Assembly (NCBI GenBank): GCA_905221605.1
Contig: CAJNDS010002459.1
Coordinates: forward strand, 342,357 to 406,356
Direction of reading: 5' to 3'
Length of the DNA stretch: 64,000 bases
Source of the DNA: Symbiodinium natans
Taxonomy: Eukaryota > Sar > Dinophyceae > Suessiales > Symbiodiniaceae
Shown: positions 1 through 11,400 of the stretch, piece by piece
Numbering within the stretch: the first letter of the stretch is position 1
How the letters are laid out: the number at the start of each line of letters is the position of its first letter
The notes under the pieces: generated by a model
What the model was told of the DNA's origin: nothing
Database searches by the model: none
What the model saw: the letters and a program-made list of their open reading frames with translations, nothing else
Position numbers and translations under genes: made by a program

Positions 1-1502
1 GCATGGGCTTCTTACGCAAGCGAGCAAGTATTGTTGCTGACTGCGGGCTACTTCCCTGACAGGTCTCAAGCCCTGACGTCGACTCCGACGTTGATGTTCC
101 TGGAGGTTGAGAAAACACGCCGAGTTGCCTCCGAGAGCCCAAGAACGCTCGATCTTCAACTGACTGGATGCCTGCACAGTTGACGTGTTGGGGTCTCCGT
201 GAGCGGCTTTCAAAAGGTGGCACGAAGGTTGGCAGCTCTGAAACTACAAATCTGAAGAACTTATGTAGGCTCATGATACTAGTATCCAGTTGGATGAATT
301 AACATGGTCGCCAGGCCCAAAGCCATTCACTGCTCTGGGCAGGACCTGCACTTCATACTGAAGCCTACATTCGACCCCCTGCCGGCCTGGATCCCTCCTT
401 TACTGGTGGCTTCAAGAAGGGCAGGTCCAGCGTCACCTCCTTCCGCTTCAGCTACGCAGATCTCTTCGTTCTTCAGCTTCTCTCTCGGCCGGAGTGCACC
501 GTCACACACGCACTGACGAGCTGTACCCAGCTGCAATTGTCAGCACTAAAGCAGCAGACCAGCAGGCAGTGCGTCTGTGAGATATAGTCCCTCGACTCCC
601 TCGCAATCCAATCAATCGCTTACGCTTTTCAGAATGTCGTCTGCATGCGCTGCATGCCCAGCTATTCACTCTTCGCATGGGGGCGGACCCGACAGAGTCA
701 GAATAGCAAGCCACGCGGATGAGGTGCCACTGGGACATGATCCAAGCACCTGCACTCGGATCTTGGACCGTTGCACTTGCTCGAAACCTCCTTCTGAAAA
801 TGTGCTGGCACGCGGAGAAGGCGCAGGATGCAGCAGAACCCTACACTCTAAATTTTCTAAACCTCTAGCCGAGAAGCTGATCAAGTGCATGGAGCAATTT
901 GGGATAAGTACGAAGCGCTTCACCACTGTAGAAGATGCTGCGGCCTATAGAGACAAAGTTACTGTAAGAGAAAGTCGAAAACACTTCACACCTTGCCACG
1001 GTTCTGTCTGTTGCCCTTCAGACCTTTGTTCCGCGTAGTGGCCGCGTAGAGCACTGTTCCACTGTGCAGGATGTGGTGCTTAGTGGGCAAGCAGCAGTGG
1101 AGCACCGCCCAGCCGTTCCTACACATGGGAACTCTGCAATGAACGCTGCTTCGAGTCTCGAGGGGCTTTGCATGGAAGAAAAGCGCTGAGCCCCCGAAAC
1201 ATTTGGAGCTCCGTTGTTCCGCTCTTCCGCTCTAGAGGGTTTTAGAGTTCAGGGTGGGTTTTCAAGGGGGCCGAGGGTTTCTTCGCAACTCATCTCCGCA
1301 CTTCACATTCCTAGATCAAGGGATCGAAGAGTGATCACTTGGGCTCTGGCTTGCAATGCTAAGTCTCATCTGCTGTGCAGACTAATGTCACTAGAAATGT
1401 CTAGAAAGTAGCCCGAACTCCTACTGTTACTCGAAGTATTCTGGCCTGAGGTCCTTGAGGTGGCTCCGTGAACACCCGCCCCTGCCGGTGCCTGCCCACG
1501 CC
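1..1502. other. No supported gene
   Basis: No frame here shows a recognisable domain. The most protein-like stretch is on the plus strand around 835-1010 (charged, helical, no family recognised), and it could be a lone exon. No repeats stand out. Confidence 0.3.
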
Positions 1503-1742
1503 TTAGAACCCCAGTAGAAGACCCTCCGGCGCCGATTCGCCTTTTCTCCGAATGTCCGAAGCTGCGCCCCAGGAAATCCCACCGCCGGATGTCTCAGCCA
1601 TGGCTGCAACAGGAGGCTGAGGGCCCCTGCCTCCAACCACCGCGGATCTTGAGAGACCATGGAAAGGCCTGAACGGCATAAGCAAAGTCGGAGATCGGAG
1701 TGGCGAGCATCCGTCAGAGGCCGGGGGAGCCTCGAAGTCAAC
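1503..1742 (-). CDS. Candidate 3' exon of an unidentified minus-strand gene
   Basis: This is the end of a 264-codon open frame on the minus strand, closing with a stop at 1503. The last 70-80 residues are rich in Gly, Ser, Pro and Ala, with motifs such as AAMAETSGGG and IRRKGESAPEG. They read more like protein than the opposing frames. Upstream (above about 1740) the frame becomes cysteine-rich and less convincing and may be intron. No domain is recognised. The plus strand around 2050-2300 is also open, so the strand assignment is uncertain. Confidence 0.22.
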   Translation of the reverse strand, partial: VDFEAPPASDGCSPLRSPTLLMPFRPFHGLSRSAVVGGRGPQPPVAAMAETSGGGISWGAASDIRRKGESAPEGLLLGF

Positions 1743-2687
1743 TCCGGAGCTCCGTTGCGCGCGCCTTGCCAGGCTTCGGTGTCCAGGCTGGCATGGTCCG
1801 CTGCAGACGAATGGCGGAGACTTGCGGAAGTCCGCAGTGAGTTGGAGAGGCCATGTGCTTCTGGAGACAGCCTTGGCAAATTCTAAAGCCTGCCAACAGT
1901 ATGTGACATGATAGGTCATGCACAATTGGCGTAGGGTCACGACACATGATGCTTTCCAACCAGCGCAGAAAAAGATCTCCACGCAGGTGCCGGGATCAGC
2001 TTGCAGAGCACCAGGTGGATTAATACTGGTCCCACTGTTCTCCCCACTCTGCTTACAGCAGCTGCTTTGGCCATCAATGAAGGCGGTCTTGCTGCACGTG
2101 GGCGATGCAATCCACACAGAGGTGGATCGCTTGCAGGACGGCTCGATGAGCCCGAGCCGAGAACACTTGCGAAAGAACACTTGCCAAGCCTCCTGGCCTG
2201 CGAAGGAGTGGGAAAGAAACATCAAGGTCCGAGAAGATGAGCTAGGCGGACCCCTTGATTCTTCGCAGCTCGTGCTGAGCGTCCAGTGGCAGCTCAAGCT
2301 TACTGCAAGGCGATGTGGAGAAGCAGCTGGAGGGTGCGCATCATCAGTCAGACTGAGGGCCCAACTAGTGGGTGTTGCACTTCCCTATGGACTCTTTTTC
2401 AAAGAATCTAAAGGCCCCCTAAGCGAGGTATGCGATCGGAGATCCAAAAGCAGTACCTCACGCCGCTGGCTCAGGCTGAGGTGGAAAGCATCGGGTCATC
2501 CCTTGGTCGCTACTGCGGTGTTGATCGTAGTATATTACACGTTGCAATGATCTCATTATTGATTATAAGTATTGCTCTTAAGTATTGCTCTTTGTATCGC
2601 CATGGGCCTAAGCTGCGGTTGCACAGGCGGACCAGGGGCGCTGCCCAAGTTTCAGGCCCTGCCGACCACAAACCTTGGCATCATAGG

Positions 2688-2797
2688 GGGGAAGATGGGG
2701 GAAGGGGGTAAGGAGGAGGGAAGGTAATGGGAGGTCGGGATCGGGCGGGGAGGGCGGTGGGAGCGGGGGGGAGGAAGGTGAGAGAGTTTTTTTTTCT
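2688..2797. repeat. G-rich low-complexity tract
   Basis: Runs of G interrupted by A/T, with many GGG and GGGG runs close enough for quadruplex formation on the plus strand, ending in an A/T run. Confidence 0.7.
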
Positions 2798-4734
2798 GGA
2801 ACCCGAAGCGCCCTCGCCCGTACATTCTGGTGCATTACATGGGCCCATAAGAAGGAGAGCTGAGCAGATTGGTATGCATTAGAAAACCGATGTCAGGGGA
2901 TCCTGATGCAAAATCTCTGGAGAGCCTATCAGAAAACCTCTCAACTGTGAAGCCATAAACCTTGCACACCCAGCAGCACGAGCCGGTGCGAGGTCGGCAC
3001 CGAGGGCCCTTTAAAAGATGCGCAAAGTGGCAGCAAACAAGGGAACGGAAGCCATTCAGTCATTTCTCGCCGCGGGGCAAAAGGAAACCAAAGTGGGAAG
3101 GGAAGCCAACTGTTTCGCTGGCGTGGCCCCCGGCAAGGAGCCGGCGGTTGTCTGTTTCAACGATACCATGTGATTTCGAAAAAAGTCATGAAAGAATATA
3201 CCACCATCATAATGGTAGAGTCGAATGCGATCCAAGGTAATGCGTATGTTTTACTAAGGCAGAAGCGGCTCTTGGAGACAATGTCTGCGAAGGACGGAGA
3301 GACATGCTGACTGGCTTCATTTGCGGTCCTTCATGGAAATCCCGGAAGCACTGAGCACTGAGAACCAGGGGTGCGGGGAATTAGCAGGGTTGCACCGAAA
3401 AGAAAGCAATGAGCAAGGCCAATTCCTTTTAGGCGATGTGAGATGCAGTGTTTGCTGTCAGCTTAGGGAGGTAGCCAACTTTCGTAGGCGGCACTGGGTT
3501 CATGGCTACCGAAACCTGCACTGCACTCCTTCACCCGAAGTTCTGCCGAAACCTGACAAGCCGACAAGCCCTTGACCAGGACGAAGCTCCCAGGAGTCCT
3601 CGTCAATTGGCGGATTGGGCCTGAGACGGTTGAGCCTTGAAGCGATGAGCCCACAAGCTTGGAAACTGCCATCCGAGATCAGCGAGAAAAGCGGACATGT
3701 TGTTGCATGATCCAGTCCTTGGCAACGGAGGGCTTTGTGAGACAATTGTGCGACCAACGGCACCAGCTAAGAAGTTCCTACATGATGCAGTCCAGGTCGG
3801 ATCCACAACGACACGCGCTTACCAGAAGAGATCAGCAGAATGTGCCATATAAGGATCCCAACTGAATCAGCCTTCCGCCCAAGGCCACGCAGTCCTGGCC
3901 GCCGCCCTCACAGATCTCTTCGGGCCTGGTCGGGATCTGCCAGATTCGTAGACTTTGACCTCGGCCCAGGTCCAACTGCACTCGCTTCAGGCGGTCAGGC
4001 CAGGGGCGAAATGCGCATAACAGAGCAATACATAGCATGACATGATCTCACGGGCTTCACCCTGCGAGGGAGGGAGTAGTTGTTTCATTTCGATGGGGGG
4101 CCTTATGTCATTTGTTGGCATGGTGCCGCAACAACGTAGGCTTTCGATTCTGAATGTGAATGTTGTTGGACCTACCGAGAGGTTTTGTGTGGTTTTGTGC
4201 TCAAAGGTCATCACAGTCTCTGTTCCTGCGTGCAGATGCCCAGGCCCCAGGAAACTGTTTGGATCGATTCGACCTGCGCAGGTTAGCGATGGTGGCAAGA
4301 AAGACCGAGGCCAGTTGGGCAAGCTTTTGGATTAGGGTGTATCGGTTGTAAAGGAGGTGTGGCGCCAGAGCCGTTCGTATGGTTTTCTGGCCACCTTGCT
4401 TAAGCCCCACAAGCAAGCATAGCACAGCGAATCACGTTTTGCCGGTTTCCCGAAGCTGCGCTGTCCAGTTTCCCGACTCACTTCCATTTTCCGAATCCGC
4501 GCGCTTTCAGTTTATTTGAATCCGCAGAAGTTCGGGCTTACAGCCGTCTTTAGGAACTTGGGCAAACCTATGGAATGCAACTGAATGTTACGTGCTGACA
4601 AACCACAGATTCGGGAAACTGGACAACGCAGATTCTGGATCCTGGAAATGAAAGCAGGGATTCGGGAAGCTGGAAACCGCGGATTCGGGAATCGCGAAGG
4701 TTTTTCAAGGCACCTTTGACATGAACGTTATCAC

Positions 4735-4893
4735 CTCACCCTCACCCCCTTCACCACCCCCTCACCCCCCCTCCCCCTCCTTCTTCTTCTCCCCTCCCCT
4801 TTCCCCCCTTTTCCCCGCCCTTCCCTCCCTCTTCCTCCCCTTTCCCCTTCCCCGCCCCGAACACCTCCCCCACCCCCCTCACCCACCCCCCCT
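4735..4893. repeat. C-rich polypyrimidine tract
   Basis: About 160 bases of CCCCT/CCTTC-type polypyrimidine. The short proline-rich frame across it is a composition artefact. Confidence 0.75.
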
Positions 4894-5752
4894 GGCCGAT
4901 TCCTGAATCGTGGTTTCCTGCGTCGCGTGAAGCCAGTCCTGAATTGCCAAATCGCCGGAGTTTCCTGAATCCTGGTTTCCCAAATGCGTCCAGTTTCGGA
5001 ATCGCGCGTCCGTCGTAATGTTCCGGGAAAGCCTAGCCACTACATGTTTCACTGGAAAACTCATCCGAGATGTTTGCTACGTAGCACGTGCCTGCCATTT
5101 GTCACTTCTGATGGACTGTCTCATGCTTCACTAAACCTGTCCACCCAGTGCCCGAACCAGTTGAGTCTTCGGTATCGGCAGCGCTGGCGTGGCCGGAGAC
5201 ACGCTCGGTCCGGATCTAACCGGAGCTACTCGGCTAAAACCCTCGATGCCTGGAGATTCTAAGGCAAAGACCGGAGTCGGAGTCGGACAACCCAGCTTGC
5301 AGGCCCAGAATCTAATAATCTCTTCACTTCCTAGCTCTATCAATATCCGACTCCTTCAGGCAAGTGCCGAGGAGGAGCTGATTTCTCTACAGCGTGGAAT
5401 CGAGCAGAAGAAGCCGGGTGTCCCAGAGCAAGCCACTGACGTGAAGTTCTGAAGACCTCATCCTGGGGCTTTTGAAAGGCGTCAGCTCCGAGTTCTCGAA
5501 GAGGCTGGTATATATCCCAAAACGGTCTACAGATGCTCGCTTCGGATCCAAGATGTCTTGAGTTCAAGTCCTTGCAGGAAGCTGGCAACGCAGCAAGGCC
5601 TCTCTTTGCCAGCGCCTCTGGTCATGATCGCGGCTACCACTTGAGAGGAGAATGCGGCCTTGCATGAGGCTGGGCTCAGCGGAACGCCCCAGGCTGTAAA
5701 GGGCGATGCCTCCTCGCAGCAGCGGCTACATCCGATGCTGGAGGCTGGGCAC

Positions 5753-5847
5753 GTTTGCGAAATTAGGGGTACCTTGTTTGGGACCCTTATTATAAGGGAA
5801 TGCTATCACTTGGGGTCTATATTAGGAGGTCCCTTATTTTCGTAAAC
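5753..5847. mobile_element. Introner-like short inverted-repeat element (copy 1)
   Basis: A 95-bp element bounded by imperfect inverted repeats. The left end reads GTTTGCGAAATTAGGGG and the right end, reverse-complemented, reads GTTTACGAAAATAAGGG. The internal GGGTACC and CCCTTATT words recur in the elements at 16.7 and 27.7 kb. It has no coding capacity. I see no clear target duplication, so insertion into an intron or spacer is inferred from its relatives. Confidence 0.55.
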
Positions 5848-5973
5848 CCACATTTCTTCTACAACGATGGAAGTTCAGCACCTCGCCATTTCCAGGGTCG
5901 CCTCTTATCCGGGTTGGCACCTCCGCCAGCACCGCCACCACTGGATGCTGCTCCATGGCTACTTCAGATGGGG

Positions 5974-6012
5974 CCTAAACCCTAAACCCTAAACCCTAAA
6001 CCCTAAACCCTA
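5974..6012. repeat. Interstitial telomere-like tract (CCCTAAA)n
   Basis: Five and a half perfect CCCTAAA units. This is the plant-type telomere repeat also found in dinoflagellates, here far from any chromosome end visible in the window. Confidence 0.9.
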
Positions 6013-6042
6013 CTGCCGAGGCTCCTCCGCCGGTCTTCGGCG

Positions 6043-6232
6043 ATGACAGAGGTCGCGCCCGCGGCAGAGCTCAGCAGTGTGGCGGATTGCCTGCGCCTCA
6101 ATGCGCCTCAAGAATCCCAAAAGTTCCGGCGCAAGGGCACCAAGAGTTTCAAAGCCGCTCAGTGCTTTGATTTTCAGCTCCAGCCCCAGAGAAGGCAGTT
6201 TTATAAGAACACCTCATATGGACTCTTTAAAG
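6043..6232 (+). CDS. Candidate exon of an unidentified gene
   Basis: An ATG at 6043 opens a coherent, basic, glutamine-rich frame of about 63 codons. It runs into a good donor (AAAG then GTACGG at 6233). It starts 30 bases after the telomere-like tract, which may therefore sit in a 5' intron or leader. A further protein-like plus frame at about 6360-6500 (motifs VALTVEAAVGEG and VSPAEFKSF) could be the next exon. No family is recognised. The minus strand over 6450-6740 is also open. Confidence 0.27.
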
Positions 6233-6689
6233 GTACGGGCGTTCTTTGGCACGACGTAGGAATTGCTGGTAACTTGTAGGAAGAGCAACTCAGTTCCGAG
6301 GTCACTGCCAGATCCTGGGGCCTCAAAGATCACAGCGGAGGTGTGTGGGAAGGGCACAGACAAGAACCCGAACAAAAGTTGCTCTCACCGTCGAGGCCGC
6401 CGTGGGTGAGGGGCTGGTGCCCGAGGTGTCCCCCGCAGAGTTTAAAAGTTTCAGTGGTCCAGGGTTCGATTCAGGGTTGCAGAATGTTTGCAGTCGAAAT
6501 TCTCTGGAGCTGGCTGGAGCGGGCAGAGGCGTTCAGCTCTTCTGACGCAGCGGGGTTTGGTGGCGTTGGCCTTCTTCGAGCGCAAGGGCCTGAGGTACAC
6601 TCGGTATAGTGCATAGGAGATCAGAGGAGGATGTTGCAATGCTTTGCATTCACGTTGCACTGAAGAACTCGGGTCACTTTCCGCAAGAA

Positions 6690-7035
6690 CTACAGGCCTC
6701 CACCTCCACCTGCACCACCTCCCAGCATCGCATTGGGAGGCCACATGGCCTCAGCAGGCAGTGGGGCGGAAGTGGGGGTCATAACAGCTGCGATGCAGGC
6801 GGCCAGACCAACGGGCCAAAGATGAGTCCAGCGATGTCTCCCACAGGCGGAAGTTTCTTTGTTTTCTTGAGTTGAGACTTTCTGCGCGCTGGTGCAGATC
6901 GAGCGCGCGGCTCGATGCCCGTGGACATAAAGAAGGAGGCTTGACCACAGCATCAGAAACTTCCAGCATCTTCCAGCAGACCTGACTGAAATTGCTGACA
7001 GATGGCTTCTCCTGTTGGAGCTTCTGGCATGGCAA
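6690..7035 (-). CDS. Candidate minus-strand exons, unidentified
   Basis: Two overlapping minus-strand frames give short coherent stretches. One carries GDIAGLIFGPLVW, a possible membrane segment (about 6790-6860). The other is Ser/Pro-rich and contains MPEAPTGEAICQQF (about 6955-7060). They lie downstream, in transcript sense, of the exon at 7199-7342 and may be the same gene. Exact junctions are unresolved and no family is recognised. Confidence 0.22.
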
Positions 7036-7084
7036 CGACGGAGGAGCTCGGGCAGGCAGGGCTCAAGAAGTCAGATGGCGCTAA

Positions 7085-7193
7085 GGGTATCATAGGGTAT
7101 CATAGGGGATCATAGGGGATCATAGGGGATCATAGGGGATCATAGGGGATCATAGGGGATCATAGGGGATCATAGGGGATCATAGGGGATCAT
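7085..7193. repeat. 10-bp satellite (GGGGATCATA)n
   Basis: Eleven head-to-tail copies of GGGGATCATA. The first two are variant (GGGTATCATA) and the rest are identical. It lies just downstream, on the minus strand, of a likely exon and so is probably intronic. Confidence 0.95.
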
Positions 7194-7198
7194 GTGCA

Positions 7199-7342
7199 CC
7201 CTGTATTCAAAACCTCTGCCCCCAGGCCATGAAACAGCTGTTCCACGCTTTTGCCAGTCGCGCCGTGCACCACCCAGGTGTTTTTGAAAGCAGTCTCAAT
7301 CCCGTCAAGCATGTCTTGCTCTGTTGCGTGGAACAATGCAGA
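7199..7342 (-). CDS. Candidate internal exon of an unidentified minus-strand gene
   Basis: On the minus strand this reads as about 48 codons of clean protein (motifs ALFHATEQDML, AFKNTWVVHGATGKSV, QLFHGLGAEVL). It is preceded directly by a TTTAGGG tract that provides a TTTAG/GG acceptor, and followed by a GT donor (AATACAGG then GTGCAC). The exon is thus flanked by the telomere-like tract (7343-7428) on one side and the 10-bp satellite (7085-7193) on the other. No domain is recognised. Confidence rests on frame coherence plus both splice sites. Confidence 0.4.
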
Positions 7343-7428
7343 CCCTAAACCCTAGACCCCAAACCCCAGACCCTAAACCCTAAACCCCAAACCCCAAACC
7401 CCAAACCCTAAACCCTAAACCCTAAACC
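7343..7428. repeat. Degenerate interstitial telomere-like tract
   Basis: About twelve CCCTAAA/CCCCAAA/CCCTAGA units. On the minus strand these are TTTAGGG and abut the start of the exon at 7199-7342. Confidence 0.9.
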
Positions 7429-8407
7429 AGGGTTTATGTGGATTTCATGGGTCGAGGCTGGGTCTGTGGCCAAGCCCGGCGGCGGCCGCGCCGGGCGTGT
7501 TGCGTTGGGCCTGCAGGAGGGCGCATTCGAGCGGGCTTTGAGAATTCCTTTTGAGTATCTTCGTGCGAGTGTGTGTTCTTGCTTGGCCGTTAGTTCATGG
7601 CTCACAGTGTAGAGAGGACTTCGGCTCTGGCATGCTCTGTCTGCCTCAGAGGACTAAGTTATTCCATTCATTGAGATGGAGCGCGTCAGGCACACAAAGC
7701 TGGCGCATCTTTGCCGTCGATGCATGCTGCTGACAAACAAAGATGGTAAAAGACAACGCGAAGATGTAGCCATGGCAAGCAGAGATCTATACGCCACACA
7801 ACGTCACTTCGATAAGCTATCCAAGGCAGGATGACTTGAATCCAACTAGGATCCTGGCCCCCTCCCCAACTGATTTCAGGCACTGAGCGCAGTCCTCCGA
7901 CACGCTGCGCAACGAGAGGGCCTGTATCTCACGCCAGGTGGAGACGTGCTTCACAGTGCAGCCCTTGAACGTCTTGAGCTTCTGCTGCCTTGATCAGGTG
8001 GTTTTGCGCGCCTGCGGGATGTCTTGGACTCGCGACTTCTGCGGTTCAAGTCCGTCCTGCACTCGGTCTGCGAAGAAGCTGGTCAGGTCATAGCGGCGAC
8101 TGCCACGTTGCGGCTTTGTTTGTGCCAGGTCACCGAGCGAGAGATCCATGAAGTCGTCCGTACCAGCTTACACAAGGATGATTTCCCGAGGCCTGCGCCG
8201 CAGACAGTCCCCAGCACTATTGCGCAACGACTTTCGTTTCCACTGTACTGTCAGTGCTTTCACATCTTTCACACAGCCAGGTTTGAGATAAAGCCAGGGC
8301 CGGATCAGGAAGTTTGGATCCGCTCGACGAGGAGCCCGTTCGTGGCAGTTACGTGCTGTTTGGTCTGTGATGTGGGTGGACATTGTCAACCTGTCATGTT
8401 CAGGAAG
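7429..8407. other. No confirmed gene
   Basis: The plus-strand frame from about 8024 remains open into the next gene and contains VTEREIHEVVRTSLHKDDF around 8130-8190, which could be an upstream exon. Splice sites are not resolved. Nothing else is recognised. Confidence 0.3.
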
Positions 8408-11400
8408 CACACCATCCCGAACGTCCGTGCATCATTCCCGATGGAAATTTCCTGGAAGGACTGTCAGCGTACGGTAGAGGTATGGTTCGCAGGCCTGCCT
8501 ACAAGGATGGGATGAGAAAGAATGACGAACGTGGCAATGATGACTTCCTCCCTCCGCACCTGAACAACTGTTTGCTTGAGAGGCCTACAACACATGGTAG
8601 TATCATACATTTCATATCCCTTCATCTTGCACGTGGACCAGTCATATGCTCCCGTTCTCCAGTTTGCCTGATGACTTTGTGGTTCTCGCTCCCTGTGCTG
8701 GATGTGTCTTTTCAGGACTCATGCCCGAACCTTGAACGTGATTGCCTCTGATCTTGGCAGGATGTGGAGGAGGCAGAAACATGTCGCAGGCACTGGGCCC
8801 AACGGTGGAGAGAGGAGTTTGAGACTTTGCAGCAACCGCAGTTTCAGGAAGGTACAGTCAATAGGGGCATCCGCACTGCATGCGAAGTGTGCGAACCACT
8901 CCTGCTGACCTGAGGATGCCACTCAGACATGGTGGCACGATGGGCATGAGGACCATGCACCGGAGGAGACCGTGTACGGAGGTGATAAGCCAAAGTCTGA
9001 ATCTTCCGGCGTGGTGTCTTGGCTGCATGGTGCACAACCTGACAGTGCAACAGGGAATCAGCTCAGCCCTTCTCGCATCGGAAAGTGCACATGTGTGCAG
9101 ATCATCTGTTGCCTGGCATCCAGGTGGGAAGGGCAACCTGTGACTTCAATGGCCAGGGGCTCACGAATCTGTTGATCAATCGTCAGTGAAACTACGCACA
9201 CAGAAGGATGGGGCTTTGATGGTGGATCTTCTGACGGTCAAGCGCAACACGGATGCAGAGTCGGGTGACTATGTGTTCTGCGCCCGTGAACCTGTTGGCA
9301 CAACGGTCTCCGGCTCTTTGTCAGGTATCTGAACTTGCAAAAGGGCGAGTATGTGTTTCACGTTGGCCCCCATCTCAGTGACAAGCAAGCACGCGCGAAA
9401 GACGGCACTCCACTCTGCGAATCTGCGACGTTTTGCTGCTTTAAAGACCCTGTAGGGCATGGACAAGATGGCTGGAGCTGGGGCAGAACACTCCTGGGTG
9501 ATGAAGGCACTTAGTGGCAAGCCATCCCGTGCTTCACAAGGCATCACCGTGACCTGGGCAGGCTGGTTCCCAGATGCTTTCTTCGAGCCAGAGGCATGCC
9601 ATCGCTTTTTTTTCGCTTGCTTGAGTGCAGATGCTTCCCGATGCAGAACCTCGAACATTGCACCAACAAGCCCGGCACAGGCGAGACACGAGCCGAAGCC
9701 AGAGCCTACGACTTCTCAGACCAGCGGCAACGTCTCCGAAGGCCTTGACAAGGGCCACCCCATGGCCGACGACTTTGCTGCAGCTGCCATGGAGTCCAGA
9801 CCGGCTCCCTCCGAAGCCACGGAAAGAATTGAAGGCTCTGAGCCGCTGTTTCAAGCAAGCTGGCCCACACCTCGTGGAGACCCAGTCTCCTATGGCCCAA
9901 AGGCACCGCTGCCCCCAACCCCCATAACGCCCCCCAAGGCGAAGCCACCTCCACCGGTGCTTCCTCAAGCCTTCCCACGCCCTCCCCAGCCGACGCCAGG
10001 ACCAGAAGCTGCACAGCAACGAAGCCAACAACCACATGCCGACGCCTCTGCTGATCCTCCCTCGGCATGCTCAGCAGCTCCACTCCCACAAGCGACGTCA
10101 AGCAGCTCCGGCTCAGCAGCCTGCCCAGGACGCAGTCCAAGCGTGGATGCAGATTCAACAAACCTGACAGACCGGCAAGCCAGTGAGCCGGACCGACACC
10201 TGACACAACCTCCCGCACCAAAGGCTCCACCGCCGCAGCTTGCTCAGCTTGAAAGAACGCTCGCACACCCTCCACGGCGCGATGGCCCCGACAAGCTGAC
10301 GCTCAGCCCGGAAGCTCCACAGCTACGAAGCCACCAACCAAATGCCAGCACCTCCGGAAATCATCCCTCGGCGTGCCCAGCAGATCCACACCTGACACAA
10401 CCTCCCGCACCAAAGGCTCCGCCGCCACAGCTTGCTCCTCGCCCTGCCCATCCGCCGCTGCAGCCTCCACGGCGCGATGGCCCCGACAGGCCGGAAGCTC
10501 CACAGCTACGAAGCCACCAACCACACACTAGCACCTCCGCAAATCATCCCTCGGTGTGCCCAGCAGCTCCACTGCCAGAAAGGACGTCAAGCAGCTCCGG
10601 CTCAGCAGCCTTCTCAGGACGCAGTCCAAGCCTGTTTGGCTACGCTCATAGTGTGGATGCAGATTCAACAAGCCTAACCGACCGGCAAGCCAGTGAGCCG
10701 GAGGGACGCCTGGCACAACCTCCCACACCAAAGGCTCCGCCGCCACAGCTTGCTCAGCTTCAACAAACGCTCGCACGCCCTGCCCAGCCGCCGCTGCAGC
10801 CTCCACGGCGCGACGGCCCCAACAAGACGCTCAGGCCGGAAGCTCCACAGCTACGAAGCCACCAACCACACGCCAGCACTTCCGTAAATCCTCCCTCGGC
10901 GTGCCCAGCAGCTCCACTGCCAGAAACGACGTCAAGCAGCTCCGGGTCAGCAACCTTCCCAGGACGCAGTCCAAGCTTGTCTCGCTACGCCGATAGTGTG
11001 GATGCAGATTCAACAAGTCTGACCGACCGGCAAGCAAGTGAGCCGGACCGACACCTGGCACAACCTCCTGCGCCAAAGGCTCCCCCGCCACAGCTTGCTC
11101 AGTTGTCCTCCCAGGCTGAACGCCCCCTCCTGCGTCCTGCGCAGCCCCTTGTGCAGCCTGCGCGAAGACATGCGAGCAATCCTTCGTTCGAAGGCTGCAC
11201 GTGGCATCACCATGGCGGCCAGCACCAAGCCGCAGATGAGAGCAGGACAAATGGTCCTGCAAGTCTTTCTGGAATCAACAAGAATATCATCCATCAAGCT
11301 GCAGAAAATCAAGCTGGACTTCATGACCAGGCCAGAATGGAGTTATCTGAGCTTATGCTTAGGGACATCGTGAACCCAAAACCTCTAAACCCTAGCTGAA

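Larger units (their letters stand above)
1743..5740. other. No supported gene; scattered exon-like frames
   Basis: Open frames exist on both strands (for example plus 3321-3575 and plus 5189-5452), but none has a domain or a splice pattern I could confirm. The stretch contains a G-rich tract (2688-2797) and a C-rich tract (4735-4893). At 4440-4720 and 4905-5020 the motif RTTTCCSGAATC and its complement recur many times, forming a degenerate short dispersed repeat. Confidence 0.35.

Noticed and set aside
6460-6480. GGTTCGATTC resembling a tRNA T-loop (also GGTTCAAGTCC at 8041)
   Set aside because: Flanking bases do not pair into T, anticodon or acceptor stems.
9321-9658. Minus-strand 129-codon frame over 9269-9658
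   Set aside because: The plus strand has matching exon phases with a good polypyrimidine-tract acceptor here, so the minus frame is more likely a shadow.
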